Positions 16,982 through 27,673 are shown, counted from the stretch's first letter. The stretch: DNA of 64,000 nt from Vreelandella neptunia (GCF_022489065.1 NZ_JAKVTW010000004.1:206392-270391); one strand, 5' to 3'. Notes: a model not told the origin generated them from the sequence alone. Numbers and translations: made by a program.

Positions 16982-18184
16982 ATGAGTGACGTTTATTTAT
17001 GCCATCCCCGCCGCACCGCAGTAGGCCGCTTTGGCGGCACCCTGGCCAGCGTGCGCCCGGATGATTTCGCCGCGACAATCTTTAAAGCCGTATTAGCAGA
17101 AGCGCCGGAACTTGACCCTGCTGCCATTGAAGAAGTCTTTATGGGCTGCGCCAACCAGGCCGGTGAAGATAACCGCAACGTGGCGCGGATGTCGTCGCTG
17201 CTGGCGGGCATTCCTACCTCAGTGCCCGGCACCACCATGAACCGCCTGTGCGGCTCGGGTATGGACGCGGTGGGTACCGCGTTTCGCGCCATTAAAGCCG
17301 GTGAAATGGAGCTGGCGCTGGCAGGCGGCGTGGAGTCCATGTCCCGCGCGCCCTATGTGATGGGTAAGGCCGACAGTGCCTTCGCCCGCAATCAAAAGCT
17401 CGAAGACACCACCATTGGCTGGCGCTTAATCAACCCGCTGATGAAGAAAGCGTTTGGGGTGGACTCCATGCCGGAAACGGCAGAAAACGTCGCCGAGCAA
17501 TTCAATATCTCCCGGGAAGACCAGGACGCCTTTGCCCTGCGCTCCCAGCAGAAAGCCGCTGCCGCTCAAAAAGCCGGCCGCTTTGCTCAAGAGATCACTG
17601 CCATTGAGATTCCCCGCCGTAAGCAGGAACCGCTGATCTTTGATCAGGATGAGCATCTGCGGGAAACCACGCTGGAGAAGCTCGCTGCTCTGCCCACGCC
17701 CTTCCGTGAAGGCGGCAGTGTGACCGCAGGCAACGCCTCGGGTGTTAACGACGGCGCGGCGGCGATGCTGGTGGCCAGCGACGCAGCGGTCAAACAGCAT
17801 GGTCTTAAACCCATGGCGAAAATTATCGGCATGGCCACCGCAGGCGTAGAGCCGCGCATAATGGGTTACGGCCCGGTGCCTGCGGTGCAGAAACTACTTA
17901 AACGCACGGGTATCTCGATGGATGAGATTGATGTGTTTGAGTTTAACGAAGCGTTCGCCGCTCAAGCGCTGGCCTGTACGCGCGACCTCGGCCTTAAAGA
18001 CGACGACCCTCGCGTGAACCCCAACGGCGGCGCAATAGCCCTTGGCCACCCGCTGGGCATGTCCGGTGCGCGTCTGTTAATGACCGCCGCCCATGAGCTG
18101 CAAAACAGCGGCAAGCGCTACGCGCTGTGCACCATGTGTGTAGGTGTTGGCCAAGGTATCGCAACGCTGATTGAGCGGGTTTAA
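16982..18184 (+). CDS. pcaF: beta-ketoadipyl-CoA thiolase
   Basis: A 400-residue thiolase that cleaves beta-ketoadipyl-CoA with CoA to succinyl-CoA and acetyl-CoA, the last step of the pathway. The acyl-accepting Cys90 is in [11 protein letters not shown], the catalytic His356 in [13 protein letters not shown] and the second active-site Cys386 in [10 protein letters not shown]. PcaF and acetyl-CoA acetyltransferases are close in sequence; the operon decides the name. An AAGGAG site precedes the ATG. It is followed 11 bp later by the pcaDC fusion. Confidence 0.94.
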   Translation: MSDVYLCHPRRTAVGRFGGTLASVRPDDFAATIFKAVLAEAPELDPAAIEEVFMGCANQAGEDNRNVARMSSLLAGIPTSVPGTTMNRLCGSGMDAVGTAFRAIKAGEMELALAGGVESMSRAPYVMGKADSAFARNQKLEDTTIGWRLINPLMKKAFGVDSMPETAENVAEQFNISREDQDAFALRSQQKAAAAQKAGRFAQEITAIEIPRRKQEPLIFDQDEHLRETTLEKLAALPTPFREGGSVTAGNASGVNDGAAAMLVASDAAVKQHGLKPMAKIIGMATAGVEPRIMGYGPVPAVQKLLKRTGISMDEIDVFEFNEAFAAQALACTRDLGLKDDDPRVNPNGGAIALGHPLGMSGARLLMTAAHELQNSGKRYALCTMCVGVGQGIATLIERV

Positions 18185-18195
18185 CGGAGGCAGTC

Positions 18196-19365
18196 ATGGC
18201 TTTTCATACCATCAACGGTCGCAGCGTGGCTTACCGGCTGCTCGGCGCAGAAGTAAATCCGCTGGTCGTGCTGGCCCACCCTTTGGGCATGAGTCAAGCG
18301 GTATGGGATGACGTGATCCCTGCGCTGCTTCCCCGCTATCGGGTGCTGACCTGGGATCTGCCCGGTCACGGCGCTAGCCAAGCGGTCAGCGGTGCGAAGA
18401 TCACCCCCGCTGATCTGGCCGCTGAAGCCTTAGCGCTGGTCGAACTTGCGGGCGTGCAGCGTTTCCACTTTGCCGGGACTTCCATTGGTGGCGTTGTCGG
18501 CCAGCAGTTGATAGCCGAGCATAGCGACCGCCTGCTCTCCGCTACGCTGACCAATACCGGTGCGGTGATCGGCAACCCTGATTTATGGAATACCCGCGCA
18601 GGACGCGTACGCCAGGAAGGCTTGGCGGCGATGTCTCAAGAGATCGTGCCGCGCTGGTTTGCCCCGGCAGCCTTTGAGGCAAGCCCGGCGCTGAAGGCGG
18701 GCTGGTGCACCCAGATGGGACGTGGCGACGATGAGTCCTACGCCCAGCTGTGTGAAATGCTTGGTCGCGATACCTTTACCGGCAAGCTCTCAAATAAGAA
18801 CGCTAAAGTGCAGCTGTTTGGCGGCAGTGAAGATATGGCCACGCCGCCCGCAACGTTGGAAGCCCTGTCTGCGGAACTCGACGGCGCACCGTTGGAGATA
18901 TTTGACGGTGTGGGTCATGTGCCTGCGGTAGAAGCCCCAGGGCTATTTGCTGAAAAACTACTCGCCGTATTGGCGGCTGATTTAGGCGATGTGGCGAACC
19001 ACGGCGTGGCTTACGCCACCGGTCTTGAGACCCGCAAACAAGTATTGGGCGAGGAGCACGTGGCGCGCTCCACCGCTAACGCCAACAGCTTGGATGCGCC
19101 CTTCCAGCAGATGATTACCCGCTTAGCCTGGGGCGAGCTGTGGAGTAATGATGATCTCACTCGGCGTGAGCGCAGCATGATCACCACCGGGATTCTCGCC
19201 GCGCTTGGCCGTGAAGAGCTAACGCTGCACTTAAAAACCGCCAAGCGTATTGGCCTAACGGAAGCCGAGCTGCGCCAAGTGCTGATGCATGTGGCGATTT
19301 ACAGCGGCGTTCCGGCTGCCAATCACGCCTTTGCCCTCGCCAAAGAGCTGGGCTGGGGCGAGTAG
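18196..19365 (+). CDS. pcaL: fused 3-oxoadipate enol-lactonase / 4-carboxymuconolactone decarboxylase (PcaD-PcaC)
   Basis: A 389-residue bifunctional protein. Residues 1 to about 262 are an alpha/beta hydrolase that opens beta-ketoadipate enol-lactone: oxyanion-side AHPLGMSQAVW, nucleophile Ser96 in FAGTSIGGVVG and the late His in GVGHVPAVE. Residues from about 270 to the end are a carboxymuconolactone decarboxylase domain (ETRKQVLGEEHVARS, LTRRERSMITTGILAAL, YSGVPAANHAFALAKE). The fusion joins two consecutive steps, so the decarboxylase product is also the hydrolase substrate. The lactonase half also serves the catechol branch encoded at the right edge of the window. A GGAGG site precedes the ATG. 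Confidence 0.95.
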   Translation: MAFHTINGRSVAYRLLGAEVNPLVVLAHPLGMSQAVWDDVIPALLPRYRVLTWDLPGHGASQAVSGAKITPADLAAEALALVELAGVQRFHFAGTSIGGVVGQQLIAEHSDRLLSATLTNTGAVIGNPDLWNTRAGRVRQEGLAAMSQEIVPRWFAPAAFEASPALKAGWCTQMGRGDDESYAQLCEMLGRDTFTGKLSNKNAKVQLFGGSEDMATPPATLEALSAELDGAPLEIFDGVGHVPAVEAPGLFAEKLLAVLAADLGDVANHGVAYATGLETRKQVLGEEHVARSTANANSLDAPFQQMITRLAWGELWSNDDLTRRERSMITTGILAALGREELTLHLKTAKRIGLTEAELRQVLMHVAIYSGVPAANHAFALAKELGWGE

Positions 19366-19397
19366 CGAATCAACATAATTGATAAGAGGTAAGGGCG

Positions 19398-20129
19398 ATG
19401 ACCCACGATAACAAACGCTTTGTGGCCCGCGACCGCAACTCGCATCCGCCCGCCTATGCGCCGGGCTATAAAACCTCGGTAGCGCGTTCACCCCAGCAGG
19501 CGCTGGTAAGTATGCAGCAACCGACAGTGTCTGAACTGACCGGCCCGGATTTTAGCCACATGCGCATGGGCCCCCACGATAATGACCTGCTGCTAAACTT
19601 CCGCCAGGATGCGAGCCAGGGCGGGTTACCCCAGGGCGAGAGGATTATGATGTTTGGCCGAGTCGTCGACCAGTTTGGCAAGCCAATACCGCACACCCTG
19701 GTAGAAATGTGGCAAGCCAATGCGGGCGGGCGCTACCGGCATAAAAATGACAAATACCTAGCGCCGTTGGATCCTAACTTCGGCGGTGTAGGTCGCTGCT
19801 TGACTGATGAGCAGGGCGTTTATCGTTTCCGTACCATCAAGCCCGGCCCCTACCCGTGGCCTAACGACATGAATAGCTGGCGGCCTGCGCATATTCACGT
19901 CTCAGTGACTGGTCCTTCGATCTCTACCCGTCTGATCACCCAGATGTATTTTGAGGGCGACCCGCTGATCCCCCTCTGCCCCATCGTGCATACGCTGAAA
20001 GACCCTCTAGCGGTTGAGACGATGATTGGGCGGCTGGATATGGCCCACAGCAAGCCGATGGACTGTCTGGCCTATCGCTTTGATGTGGTCGTACGCGGCG
20101 AGCTGCAGACCTATTTTGAGAATCAATAA
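19398..20129 (+). CDS. pcaH: protocatechuate 3,4-dioxygenase, beta subunit
   Basis: A 243-residue catalytic subunit of the Fe(III) intradiol dioxygenase that opens protocatechuate to 3-carboxy-cis,cis-muconate. The expected iron ligands are all visible: Tyr113 (GRYRH), Tyr152 (PGPYPW), His165 and His167 (RPAHIHVS). Length fits the family. It precedes pcaG by 11 bp, and the two subunits form an alpha-beta oligomer. It belongs to the pcaIJF-DC-HG operon. Confidence 0.96.
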   Translation: MTHDNKRFVARDRNSHPPAYAPGYKTSVARSPQQALVSMQQPTVSELTGPDFSHMRMGPHDNDLLLNFRQDASQGGLPQGERIMMFGRVVDQFGKPIPHTLVEMWQANAGGRYRHKNDKYLAPLDPNFGGVGRCLTDEQGVYRFRTIKPGPYPWPNDMNSWRPAHIHVSVTGPSISTRLITQMYFEGDPLIPLCPIVHTLKDPLAVETMIGRLDMAHSKPMDCLAYRFDVVVRGELQTYFENQ

Positions 20130-20140
20130 GGGGACACCTC

Positions 20141-20773
20141 ATGAAGCAGCCGAATAGCCAGCCGACCAGCGACCTGATGCTGCGGGAAACCGCCTCGCAA
20201 ACGGCTGGCCCCTACGTGCATATTGGTCTTGCCCTCGCCGCTGCCGGTAACCCCGTGCGGGATGAAGAGATCTGGAATGAGATGGCTAAACCCGACGCCG
20301 AGGGTGAGCATATCGAAGTGGTCGGCATTGTCATCGACGGCAACGGCGACCTGGTGCGCGACGCCTTTATTGAGGCATGGCAGGCCGATGCAAACGGTGA
20401 CTACCAAGCCGATTACGATCTAAGCAAGCCGTTCAATAGCTTTGGCCGCACCGCCACCACCTTTGATCGCGGCAGCGAGTGGTCGCTGGCGACCATCAAG
20501 CCAGGCGCGGTGAAGCATCCCAGCGGCCAGCTAATGGCACCGCATATTAACCTTACGCTGTTCGCCCGCGGGGTGAATATCCAACTGCAAACGCGGCTCT
20601 ACTTCGATGATGAATCGGAAGCCAACGCCCAGTGCCCGGTGCTTTCGCGTATAGAATCACCGGCGCGCCGCCAAACGCTGATTGCCAAGCGCGAAGAGGT
20701 CGATGGCAAAGTGCGTTACCGGCTGGATATCCGCCTACAGGGCGAAGGTGAAACGGTATTTTTTGATTTCTAA
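20141..20773 (+). CDS. pcaG: protocatechuate 3,4-dioxygenase, alpha subunit
   Basis: A 210-residue alpha subunit of protocatechuate 3,4-dioxygenase. It shares the intradiol dioxygenase fold (TAGPYVHIGLA, IEAWQADANGDY, PHINLTLFARG) but, as in other PcaG proteins, has lost the complete iron-ligand set. An AAGGGGA site precedes the start. It is the last gene of the pca operon, and a terminator-like hairpin follows 28 bp after its stop. Confidence 0.95.
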   Translation: MKQPNSQPTSDLMLRETASQTAGPYVHIGLALAAAGNPVRDEEIWNEMAKPDAEGEHIEVVGIVIDGNGDLVRDAFIEAWQADANGDYQADYDLSKPFNSFGRTATTFDRGSEWSLATIKPGAVKHPSGQLMAPHINLTLFARGVNIQLQTRLYFDDESEANAQCPVLSRIESPARRQTLIAKREEVDGKVRYRLDIRLQGEGETVFFDF

Positions 20774-20801
20774 CCGTTTTAATAAGGTGAATGCAGAATA
20801 A

Positions 20802-20835
20802 AAAAAGCGTTGCTCATTATTGGGTAGCGCTTTTT
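20802..20835. terminator. terminator of the pca operon
   Basis: A 14-bp stem including three G-U type pairs (20802-20815 with 20822-20835) and a 6-nt loop, with an A-tract on one side and a T-tract on the other, so it could act in both directions. It lies just after pcaG. Confidence 0.8.
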
Positions 20836-20869
20836 ATATTGAGCCAAGACTATGGTCGGGGGTGGATGT

Positions 20870-20905
20870 TGGAAAAGTCCAATTTTATGCTGCCAATGTG
20901 CCTTA
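20870..20905. promoter_or_regulatory. operator shared with pobA, upstream of the TRAP operon
   Basis: TGGAAAAGTCCAATT (20870-20884) and TGCCTTA (20899-20905), 14 bp apart, are both repeated with identical spacing upstream of pobA (26384-26419). The core forms the dyad TTGGA-N4-TCCAA. It lies 191 bp before the dctP ATG. The AraC-type regulator next to pobA is the likely binder. Confidence 0.65.
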
Positions 20906-21096
20906 CCGAATACACTGAGGAGTCGTAACACTGGGTGCTCAGCGTTGATGTAAGGTATACGTGATCAGAAGGCGTTTCACCATAGACGAATGTCGATTAG
21001 CTCTGGGCGCTAGAGTGGACTAATCTGGCCTCTTAGGGCGAACTAGTATTCGCTATGCGAACTTATAATAATCTAACAAAAGTCCTGGAGTACCCC

Positions 21097-22128
21097 ATGA
21101 AAATAACCTTATCCCGGTGTTTGTTGGCGACCGCAATTGCAGGTCTTGGCATCAGCTCGGTTCAGGCGGAAACAACCCTACGTATGGCGCACTTTTGGCC
21201 TGGCCCTTCAGGCGTTAACCAAGATGTTTTGCAGGCGTGGGCCGATATCATTGAAGAAGAATCCAATGGTGATCTGACTATTCAAATGTTCCCCGCCGGT
21301 ACCTTAGCCAAACCGGACTCCATCTATGAGGCCGCCGCCAACGGTATTGCCGATATCGGCGCCACCGCCCAGGGTTACACCGCTGGCCGCTTCCCGCTGT
21401 CACAAATTGTTGAGCTGCCAGGGGTGGCTTCAACGGCAACGCAAGGCGCGTGTGTGCTGCAAACGCTCTACGACGACGGCCATTTGGATAGCGAATACGA
21501 AGATACCCGCCCGCTGTTTATGTTTACCACTGGGCCTGGCGGCATTCATACCATCGATACCGATGTGCAAACGCCTGCTGATCTGGAAGGGCTGCGTATT
21601 CGTCGCCCCACTGCGGTGGCAGGTGAAATGCTAGAAAATATGGGCGCAAGCCCGGTGGGCATGCCAGCGCCGGACATTTATACCTCTATGCAGCGCGGCG
21701 TTATTGATGGCCTGAGCTTCCCCTGGGAAGGTCTGAAAGGTTTCCGCGTTAATGAGCTAGTCAGTTATCACACCGAAGTGCCGTTCTATACGCTGATCTT
21801 TGTCGCCACCATGAACCAGCGTGCCTATGACGGCCTGACCCCAGAGCAGCAAGCGGTGATTGATAATAACTCAGGCATGAAATGGGCTGAAAACGCCGGT
21901 GCAGTGTTTGATCGCTTAGATGTTGAAGGCAAGCAAGAAGCGGTTGATGCGGGCCATACCATTCGTGAAATTGAAAACCCGCTTCAACACCCTGACTGGC
22001 AAGAGCCGCTCGAAACCGGTATCGAAAACTACCTAACACAGTTGGAAGAGCGTGGTTTGAGCCAAGCCCGCGAGGTGTATGAGGCTGCACTGGCCGCTAG
22101 CGAGTCTTGTGGTACCCAAGAGGGGTAA
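21097..22128 (+). CDS. TRAP transporter substrate-binding protein (DctP), probably for 4-hydroxybenzoate-type ligands
   Basis: A 343-residue DctP-family periplasmic binding protein with a Sec signal peptide (cut near VQAET). Characteristic stretches are FPAGTLAKPDSIYEAAANG, LEGLRIRRPT and GVIDGLSFPWEGLK. The ATG at 21097 follows a TGGAG site; a longer frame starts at 21055. It is the first gene of a TRAP operon with dctQ, dctM and an aldehyde dehydrogenase. The upstream operator is shared with pobA, so the imported compound is probably 4-hydroxybenzoate, its aldehyde or a related aromatic acid. The family call is certain, the ligand is inferred. Confidence 0.9.
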   Translation: MKITLSRCLLATAIAGLGISSVQAETTLRMAHFWPGPSGVNQDVLQAWADIIEEESNGDLTIQMFPAGTLAKPDSIYEAAANGIADIGATAQGYTAGRFPLSQIVELPGVASTATQGACVLQTLYDDGHLDSEYEDTRPLFMFTTGPGGIHTIDTDVQTPADLEGLRIRRPTAVAGEMLENMGASPVGMPAPDIYTSMQRGVIDGLSFPWEGLKGFRVNELVSYHTEVPFYTLIFVATMNQRAYDGLTPEQQAVIDNNSGMKWAENAGAVFDRLDVEGKQEAVDAGHTIREIENPLQHPDWQEPLETGIENYLTQLEERGLSQAREVYEAALAASESCGTQEG

Positions 22129-22134
22129 GTTTTC

Positions 22135-22680
22135 ATGCAGTCTACTCTCTCTTTTCAACAACTCCTCTATCGGGCCAGCCATTGGCTGGCCCTTGTTTGT
22201 CGCCTGGTGGCGGGTGTCGCACTGATTGGGCTATTGGCGGTGACCATTGCCGATGTCAGTACTCGCTATCTTTCCCGGCTAACGGAAGGCGCCATTGCAT
22301 TGCGTGTTTCCGGCAGCGTTGAGTTGGTTAGCTATTTGATGCTGTTCGCGCTATTGGCGGCGATGGCCGCTAATGTCGAGAAAAGCCAAGTGGTGGTGGA
22401 AGCTTTCTCGCACCGCTTACCCCAGGCGATAAAAAATCGTATCCAAGGTCTTTTTTTGCTTGGCTTTACGGCGCTGGGGCTGATCCTGTTTGTGGGTTTG
22501 TTGGATTCTGCTGCCGCCGCCACGCAGTACGGAGAAACCACCCAAGACCTGCGTTTACCCATGGGCCCAATTTTCCAATTGGCAGCGGTGCTCAGCTTAC
22601 TACTGGGGTTTCGAAGTTTTATTCATGCGCTGCTGGGCATGATTTATGCCACAGGTGAGGAGGCGGCTCATGGGGAGTGA
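22135..22680 (+). CDS. TRAP transporter small membrane subunit (DctQ)
   Basis: A 181-residue inner-membrane protein with four hydrophobic segments, the DctQ subunit of the TRAP carrier. It lies between dctP and dctM, 6 bp after dctP, and its end overlaps the start of dctM by 11 bp. The VELVSYLMLFALLAAMAANVEKSQVVVE stretch (split by topology) matches the conserved loop between segments 2 and 3 of DctQ, whose role is to link the binding protein to the large subunit. Confidence 0.88.
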   Translation: MQSTLSFQQLLYRASHWLALVCRLVAGVALIGLLAVTIADVSTRYLSRLTEGAIALRVSGSVELVSYLMLFALLAAMAANVEKSQVVVEAFSHRLPQAIKNRIQGLFLLGFTALGLILFVGLLDSAAAATQYGETTQDLRLPMGPIFQLAAVLSLLLGFRSFIHALLGMIYATGEEAAHGE

Positions 22681-23959
22681 AGCGATTGGCGCCATCGGGC
22701 TAGGGCTTTTATTGGTATTGATGATTCTGCGTGTGCCCGTTGCCCTCACGATGCTGATCGTGGGCGTGGTGGGCTTTGCGCAAATCATTAGCTGGGACGC
22801 AGCCGTTGCGCAGTTAAAAACTGTGCCGGTAGAAGTGCTCTCTAACTACAGTTTCAGCGCTGTGCCCATGTTTATCTTAATGGGCGTGCTGGCGGCCCAT
22901 TCGGGCATGGCCGGTAAGCTGTTTGATTCAACGCGGGTCATTTGCGGTGGCTGGAAGGGCGGCCTGGCGATTGCAGCGGTGGGCTCATGCGGTATCTTCT
23001 CGGCGATTTCCGGTTCCTCATTGGCAACAGCCAGTACCATGACCCGGGTAGCGTTGCCGGAGATGGAGCGCTATGGCTATAACCGTGGCTTGGCCACCGG
23101 CGCATTGGCGGCAGGCGGCACGCTGGGCATTATGATTCCGCCTAGTATCGCGCTGCTTATTTACGCCATTCTTACCGAACAGTCTGTTGGCGATATGTTT
23201 ATGGCAGGGCTTATACCTGGCCTACTGGGGCTGGTGATGTATTCCCTTACCGTTACCGTGGTGATGTGGCTGCGCCCCTCCCTGGCGGTGGCCGGTGAGC
23301 CTACGGCTTGGAAAGAAAAACTGCTCTCTCTTACCGGGTTGGTGCCCTTTTTTGGCGTTTTCCTGGTGATGATTTTAGGCATCTATTTTGGTGCCTTTAC
23401 GCCAACAGAAGGGGCCAGCGTAGGGGCATTTGCCACCTTGATTTACGCTCTCGTAAAAGGCATGCGCGGTGCGCAGCTATGGGCCAGCGTCCAAGAGACC
23501 TTGGCGCTCTCTGCCGTGGTGTTCTTTATGCTGGTGGGGGCGGAAACGCTGGGTTATTTCATCTCCGTCTCGCGCATTTCGTTCTCTATTACCGACGTAC
23601 TCTACGGCATGGATCTCACGCCACTCGTCGTCGTGCTGTGCATCCTGGCGCTCTACTTTGTACTGGGCATGTTTATGGACTCCATCGCGATGCTGGTGAT
23701 TACCGTACCTGTGGTTTATCCGATTATTCAGGCGATGGGTATCGATCCGGTATGGTTCGGTATTTTGACCGTACTGACTGTTGAGCTGGGGCTGATGACG
23801 CCACCGGTGGGGATGAACGTGTTTGTGATTAAAGCAATGGCGCCACATGTTGGGCTAGGTGAGATTTTTAAAGGGGTCGCGCCGTTTGTGGTCTCTGACT
23901 TAATACGCCTGGCACTGCTCATTGCTTTCCCCATCTTGAGCACGATGTTTCTGCTGTAG
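22670..23959 (+). CDS. TRAP transporter large membrane subunit (DctM)
   Basis: A 429-residue DctM protein with about 12 hydrophobic segments, the ion-coupled translocation subunit. Typical sequences are SAVPMFILMGVLAAHSG, SGSSLATASTMTRVALPEM, GTLGIMIPPSIALLIYA and MTPPVGMNVFVIK. I chose the ATG at 22670, which follows GTGAGGAGG, rather than the open frame from 22646. The aldehyde dehydrogenase starts 27 bp later, so the transporter and enzyme share a transcript. Confidence 0.92.
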   Translation: MGSEAIGAIGLGLLLVLMILRVPVALTMLIVGVVGFAQIISWDAAVAQLKTVPVEVLSNYSFSAVPMFILMGVLAAHSGMAGKLFDSTRVICGGWKGGLAIAAVGSCGIFSAISGSSLATASTMTRVALPEMERYGYNRGLATGALAAGGTLGIMIPPSIALLIYAILTEQSVGDMFMAGLIPGLLGLVMYSLTVTVVMWLRPSLAVAGEPTAWKEKLLSLTGLVPFFGVFLVMILGIYFGAFTPTEGASVGAFATLIYALVKGMRGAQLWASVQETLALSAVVFFMLVGAETLGYFISVSRISFSITDVLYGMDLTPLVVVLCILALYFVLGMFMDSIAMLVITVPVVYPIIQAMGIDPVWFGILTVLTVELGLMTPPVGMNVFVIKAMAPHVGLGEIFKGVAPFVVSDLIRLALLIAFPILSTMFLL

Positions 23960-23986
23960 GCTGTTTTATTACAAGGAGTTAATGCC

Positions 23987-25438
23987 ATGGTCGCTATTCA
24001 GCTATTGTCCGCAGGTGAATCAAAAGCCGCTGAGCACGAAGCCACGTTTACCCGAGCGAATCCGTTGAGTGGCGAGGTTGTCACCACGGCGGCTGCAGCA
24101 AGCGTAAGTGATGCAAATGCGGCTGCCGACGCGGCTGGTCGGGCGTTTGATGGATGGTCGAAAACAGGCCCAGGCGAGCGGCGCGCCAAACTGCTAAAAG
24201 CGGCTGAGCTGATGGAAGCGCGTCAGGGCGATTTTATTGAACGAATGATTGATGAGACCGGTGCCACGCCCGGATGGGCGGGCTTTAACGTCAAAGTCGC
24301 GGCAGATGTGCTGCGTGAGGCGGCGGCGTTAACCACACAAATTCATGGCGATATTATTCCTTCTAACGTGCCCGACAATATGGCCATGGGCGTACGCATC
24401 CCCTGCGGTGTTGTGGTGGGTATCGCGCCCTGGAATGCGCCGATTATTCTGGGTACCAGGGCCATCGCCACGCCCTTGGCCTGCGGCAATACCGTTATCC
24501 TGAAGGCTTCTGAGCAGTGCCCAGCGACCCACCACCTCATTGGTGAAGTGCTTCAAGAAGCGGGGTTTGGCAACGGTGTCGTCAATGTGATTACCAATGC
24601 ACCGGATAACGCCGCTGATGTAGTGAGCGCGCTCATTGCTCACCCCGCCGTGCGGCGGATCAATTTCACCGGTTCCACCGGCGTGGGCAAAATCATTGCC
24701 GAGCAAGCGGCCAAGTATTTAAAGCCCGTACTGCTTGAACTGGGTGGCAAGGCGCCGTTTTTGGTATTGGATGATGCAGACATAGACGCCGCTGTAGATG
24801 CGGCGATTTTTGGCGCGTTCTTTAATCAAGGCCAGATCTGCATGTCCACCGAGCGGGTTATTGTTGATAACCAAGTGGCGGATACTTTTGTGGAGAAGTT
24901 TGCCGCGCGGGCTCAGGCGCTAAAAGCAGGCGACCCGCGTGATGAAAGCAACAGCCTGGGCACGTTAATTAACGCGCAGTCAGGTGAAAAACTAAATAGC
25001 CTCATCGATGATGCAGTGACGCAAGGTGCCTACTTAGCCGCTGGTGGCAAAGCCGAAGGCGTGGTGATGCAGGCCACGGTCATCGATGGTGTCACCCGTG
25101 ATATGCGGCTGTATAGCGAAGAGTCGTTTGGCCCGGTCGTCGCGGTTATTCGCGTTAACGGTGAAGAAGAGGCAATCCGCATCGCCAACGATAGCGAGTA
25201 CGGCCTCTCATCAGCGGTATTCAGCCGCGATAGCGCACGCGCCATGAAAGTGGCAAGCCGCTTACAAACGGGTATCTGCCATATCAATGCCCCGACGGTG
25301 CACGATGAACCGCAAATGCCCTTCGGCGGTGTGAAATCCAGCGGCTACGGACGCTTTGGTGGTAAAGCAGCCATCGAAGAATTCACCGAACTGCGCTGGA
25401 TGACGATGCAGTTGGGGCCGCGGCACTATCCTATTTAG
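23987..25438 (+). CDS. aromatic aldehyde dehydrogenase, probably 4-hydroxybenzaldehyde (vanillin-type)
   Basis: A 483-residue NAD(P)-dependent aldehyde dehydrogenase of the vanillin/salicylaldehyde/benzaldehyde dehydrogenase group. The cofactor loop FTGSTGVGK, the general-base Glu in LLELGGKAPF and the catalytic Cys in NQGQICMSTERV are present, as is PWNAPIILGTRAIATPLACGN. It ends the TRAP operon and overlaps the 3' end of the convergent AraC gene by 8 bp. With pobA next door, oxidation of 4-hydroxybenzaldehyde to 4-hydroxybenzoate is the best guess. No vanillate demethylase is in the window, so vanillin is less likely. Specificity is inference. Confidence 0.8.
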   Translation: MVAIQLLSAGESKAAEHEATFTRANPLSGEVVTTAAAASVSDANAAADAAGRAFDGWSKTGPGERRAKLLKAAELMEARQGDFIERMIDETGATPGWAGFNVKVAADVLREAAALTTQIHGDIIPSNVPDNMAMGVRIPCGVVVGIAPWNAPIILGTRAIATPLACGNTVILKASEQCPATHHLIGEVLQEAGFGNGVVNVITNAPDNAADVVSALIAHPAVRRINFTGSTGVGKIIAEQAAKYLKPVLLELGGKAPFLVLDDADIDAAVDAAIFGAFFNQGQICMSTERVIVDNQVADTFVEKFAARAQALKAGDPRDESNSLGTLINAQSGEKLNSLIDDAVTQGAYLAAGGKAEGVVMQATVIDGVTRDMRLYSEESFGPVVAVIRVNGEEEAIRIANDSEYGLSSAVFSRDSARAMKVASRLQTGICHINAPTVHDEPQMPFGGVKSSGYGRFGGKAAIEEFTELRWMTMQLGPRHYPI

Positions 25439-26345
25439 CAGACTCGTTCGCCGCCATTTGCCGCAGCCGAAAATCCCTTGGTGAAAGGGCTGTATTACGC
25501 TTAAAAAAGCGTGTGAAGTAAGCCGGTTCTGAGAAACCTAAGCTGTCGGAGACCTCGCCAATGGTCATATTGGTATAGGTGAGCTGGCGCTTGGCTTCTA
25601 GCAGTAGGCGTTCATGCAGCAATTGCAGGGCGCTTCGCCCGGCGAGTTGGCGGCAGAGCAGGTTCAAGTGCGCACTGCTCACACCTATCTGCTCGGCTAA
25701 CTGTTCGATGCTTGGCTGTTCACGGTAGTGCGCTTCGATCAATGCTTGGAAGTTCTCAAGGTGCTGACGCCCCTTATCGTGCTGGCGTGGGCCGTGGCGC
25801 TTTGCAGGTCTGTCAGGGTAAGCGGTAAGGCGCGATAACTCGACGACTAACGCCTGCACCAGCGCTTCAAGCAGTCGATTTCTTCCCGGTGCCGGTTGGC
25901 GGTACTCCTGGTCAATTTGGTCGATCAGCGTTGCAATGCGTTGGGTGTTAGCGGGCTGATTCATGCGTAGAAAATCGGCTTTGCGTAACGCGCTGCTTTC
26001 GCCCATTAACTCGTTAAGGTGATCGGCCAACGGATTCGCCAGGGTAATAATGTGACCGCCGATATCGGGAGAAAAATGAAACCCATGGATGGCCATCGCG
26101 GGCACAATAATGGTCACCGCGCCTTCAAGGCGTTGTTTAGCCCCTTCAAGCTCTAGTTCAAGACTGCCGTGGCTAATAAATAGAATATGCACTAAATCCA
26201 CATGCCGATGGGGGCGAATGCGCCAATCATGCAGGCGGCTGCGTTCTGGAATTGACTCACAGTGTAATAAGTCCGGCGTCGGCCAGTGCTGCGTTTCACC
26301 GTATAGCTTGAACACGGGAACATGGGTTGTCGTTGCTGTTTTCAC
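25431..26345 (-). CDS. pobR: AraC-family regulator, probable pobA activator
   Basis: A 304-residue AraC/XylS-type regulator: a cupin-like ligand domain at about residues 15-130 (RPHRHVDLVHILF, IIVPAMAIHGFHFSPDIGG) and two helix-turn-helix motifs in the last 100 residues (IEQLAEQIGVSSAHLNLLCR and IGEVSDSLGFSEPAYFTRFFK). It is divergently transcribed from pobA, the usual place for the AraC-type PobR/PobC activators of pseudomonads, which respond to 4-hydroxybenzoate. The intergenic region contains an element repeated upstream of the TRAP operon, which suggests it controls both. Confidence 0.85.
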   Translation of the reverse strand: MKTATTTHVPVFKLYGETQHWPTPDLLHCESIPERSRLHDWRIRPHRHVDLVHILFISHGSLELELEGAKQRLEGAVTIIVPAMAIHGFHFSPDIGGHIITLANPLADHLNELMGESSALRKADFLRMNQPANTQRIATLIDQIDQEYRQPAPGRNRLLEALVQALVVELSRLTAYPDRPAKRHGPRQHDKGRQHLENFQALIEAHYREQPSIEQLAEQIGVSSAHLNLLCRQLAGRSALQLLHERLLLEAKRQLTYTNMTIGEVSDSLGFSEPAYFTRFFKRNTALSPRDFRLRQMAANESAK

Positions 26346-26383
26346 GGGATGCTCCTCATGCGACTAATGTCGTGCAGAAACGC

Positions 26384-26419
26384 TGGAAAAGTCCAATTAA
26401 CCATCTCATTCATGCCTTA
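26384..26419. promoter_or_regulatory. pobA operator (shared element)
   Basis: TGGAAAAGTCCAATT (26384-26398) plus TGCCTTA (26413-26419), with the same 14-bp gap as at 20870-20905. The element lies between the divergent regulator and pobA, 69 bp before the pobA ATG. The core TGGA-N4-TCCA is a dyad. Confidence 0.65.
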
Positions 26420-26440
26420 TTATGCGCATCGTTTCATTGA

Positions 26441-27673
<1,233 letters not shown>

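Larger units (their letters stand above)
20774..21096. other. intergenic region between pcaG and the TRAP operon
   Basis: About 320 bp without a gene. It holds the pca terminator (20802-20835) and the operator shared with pobA (20870-20905), each listed separately. From about 20910 to 21080 I see only unremarkable sequence that presumably contains the TRAP promoter. Confidence 0.6.
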
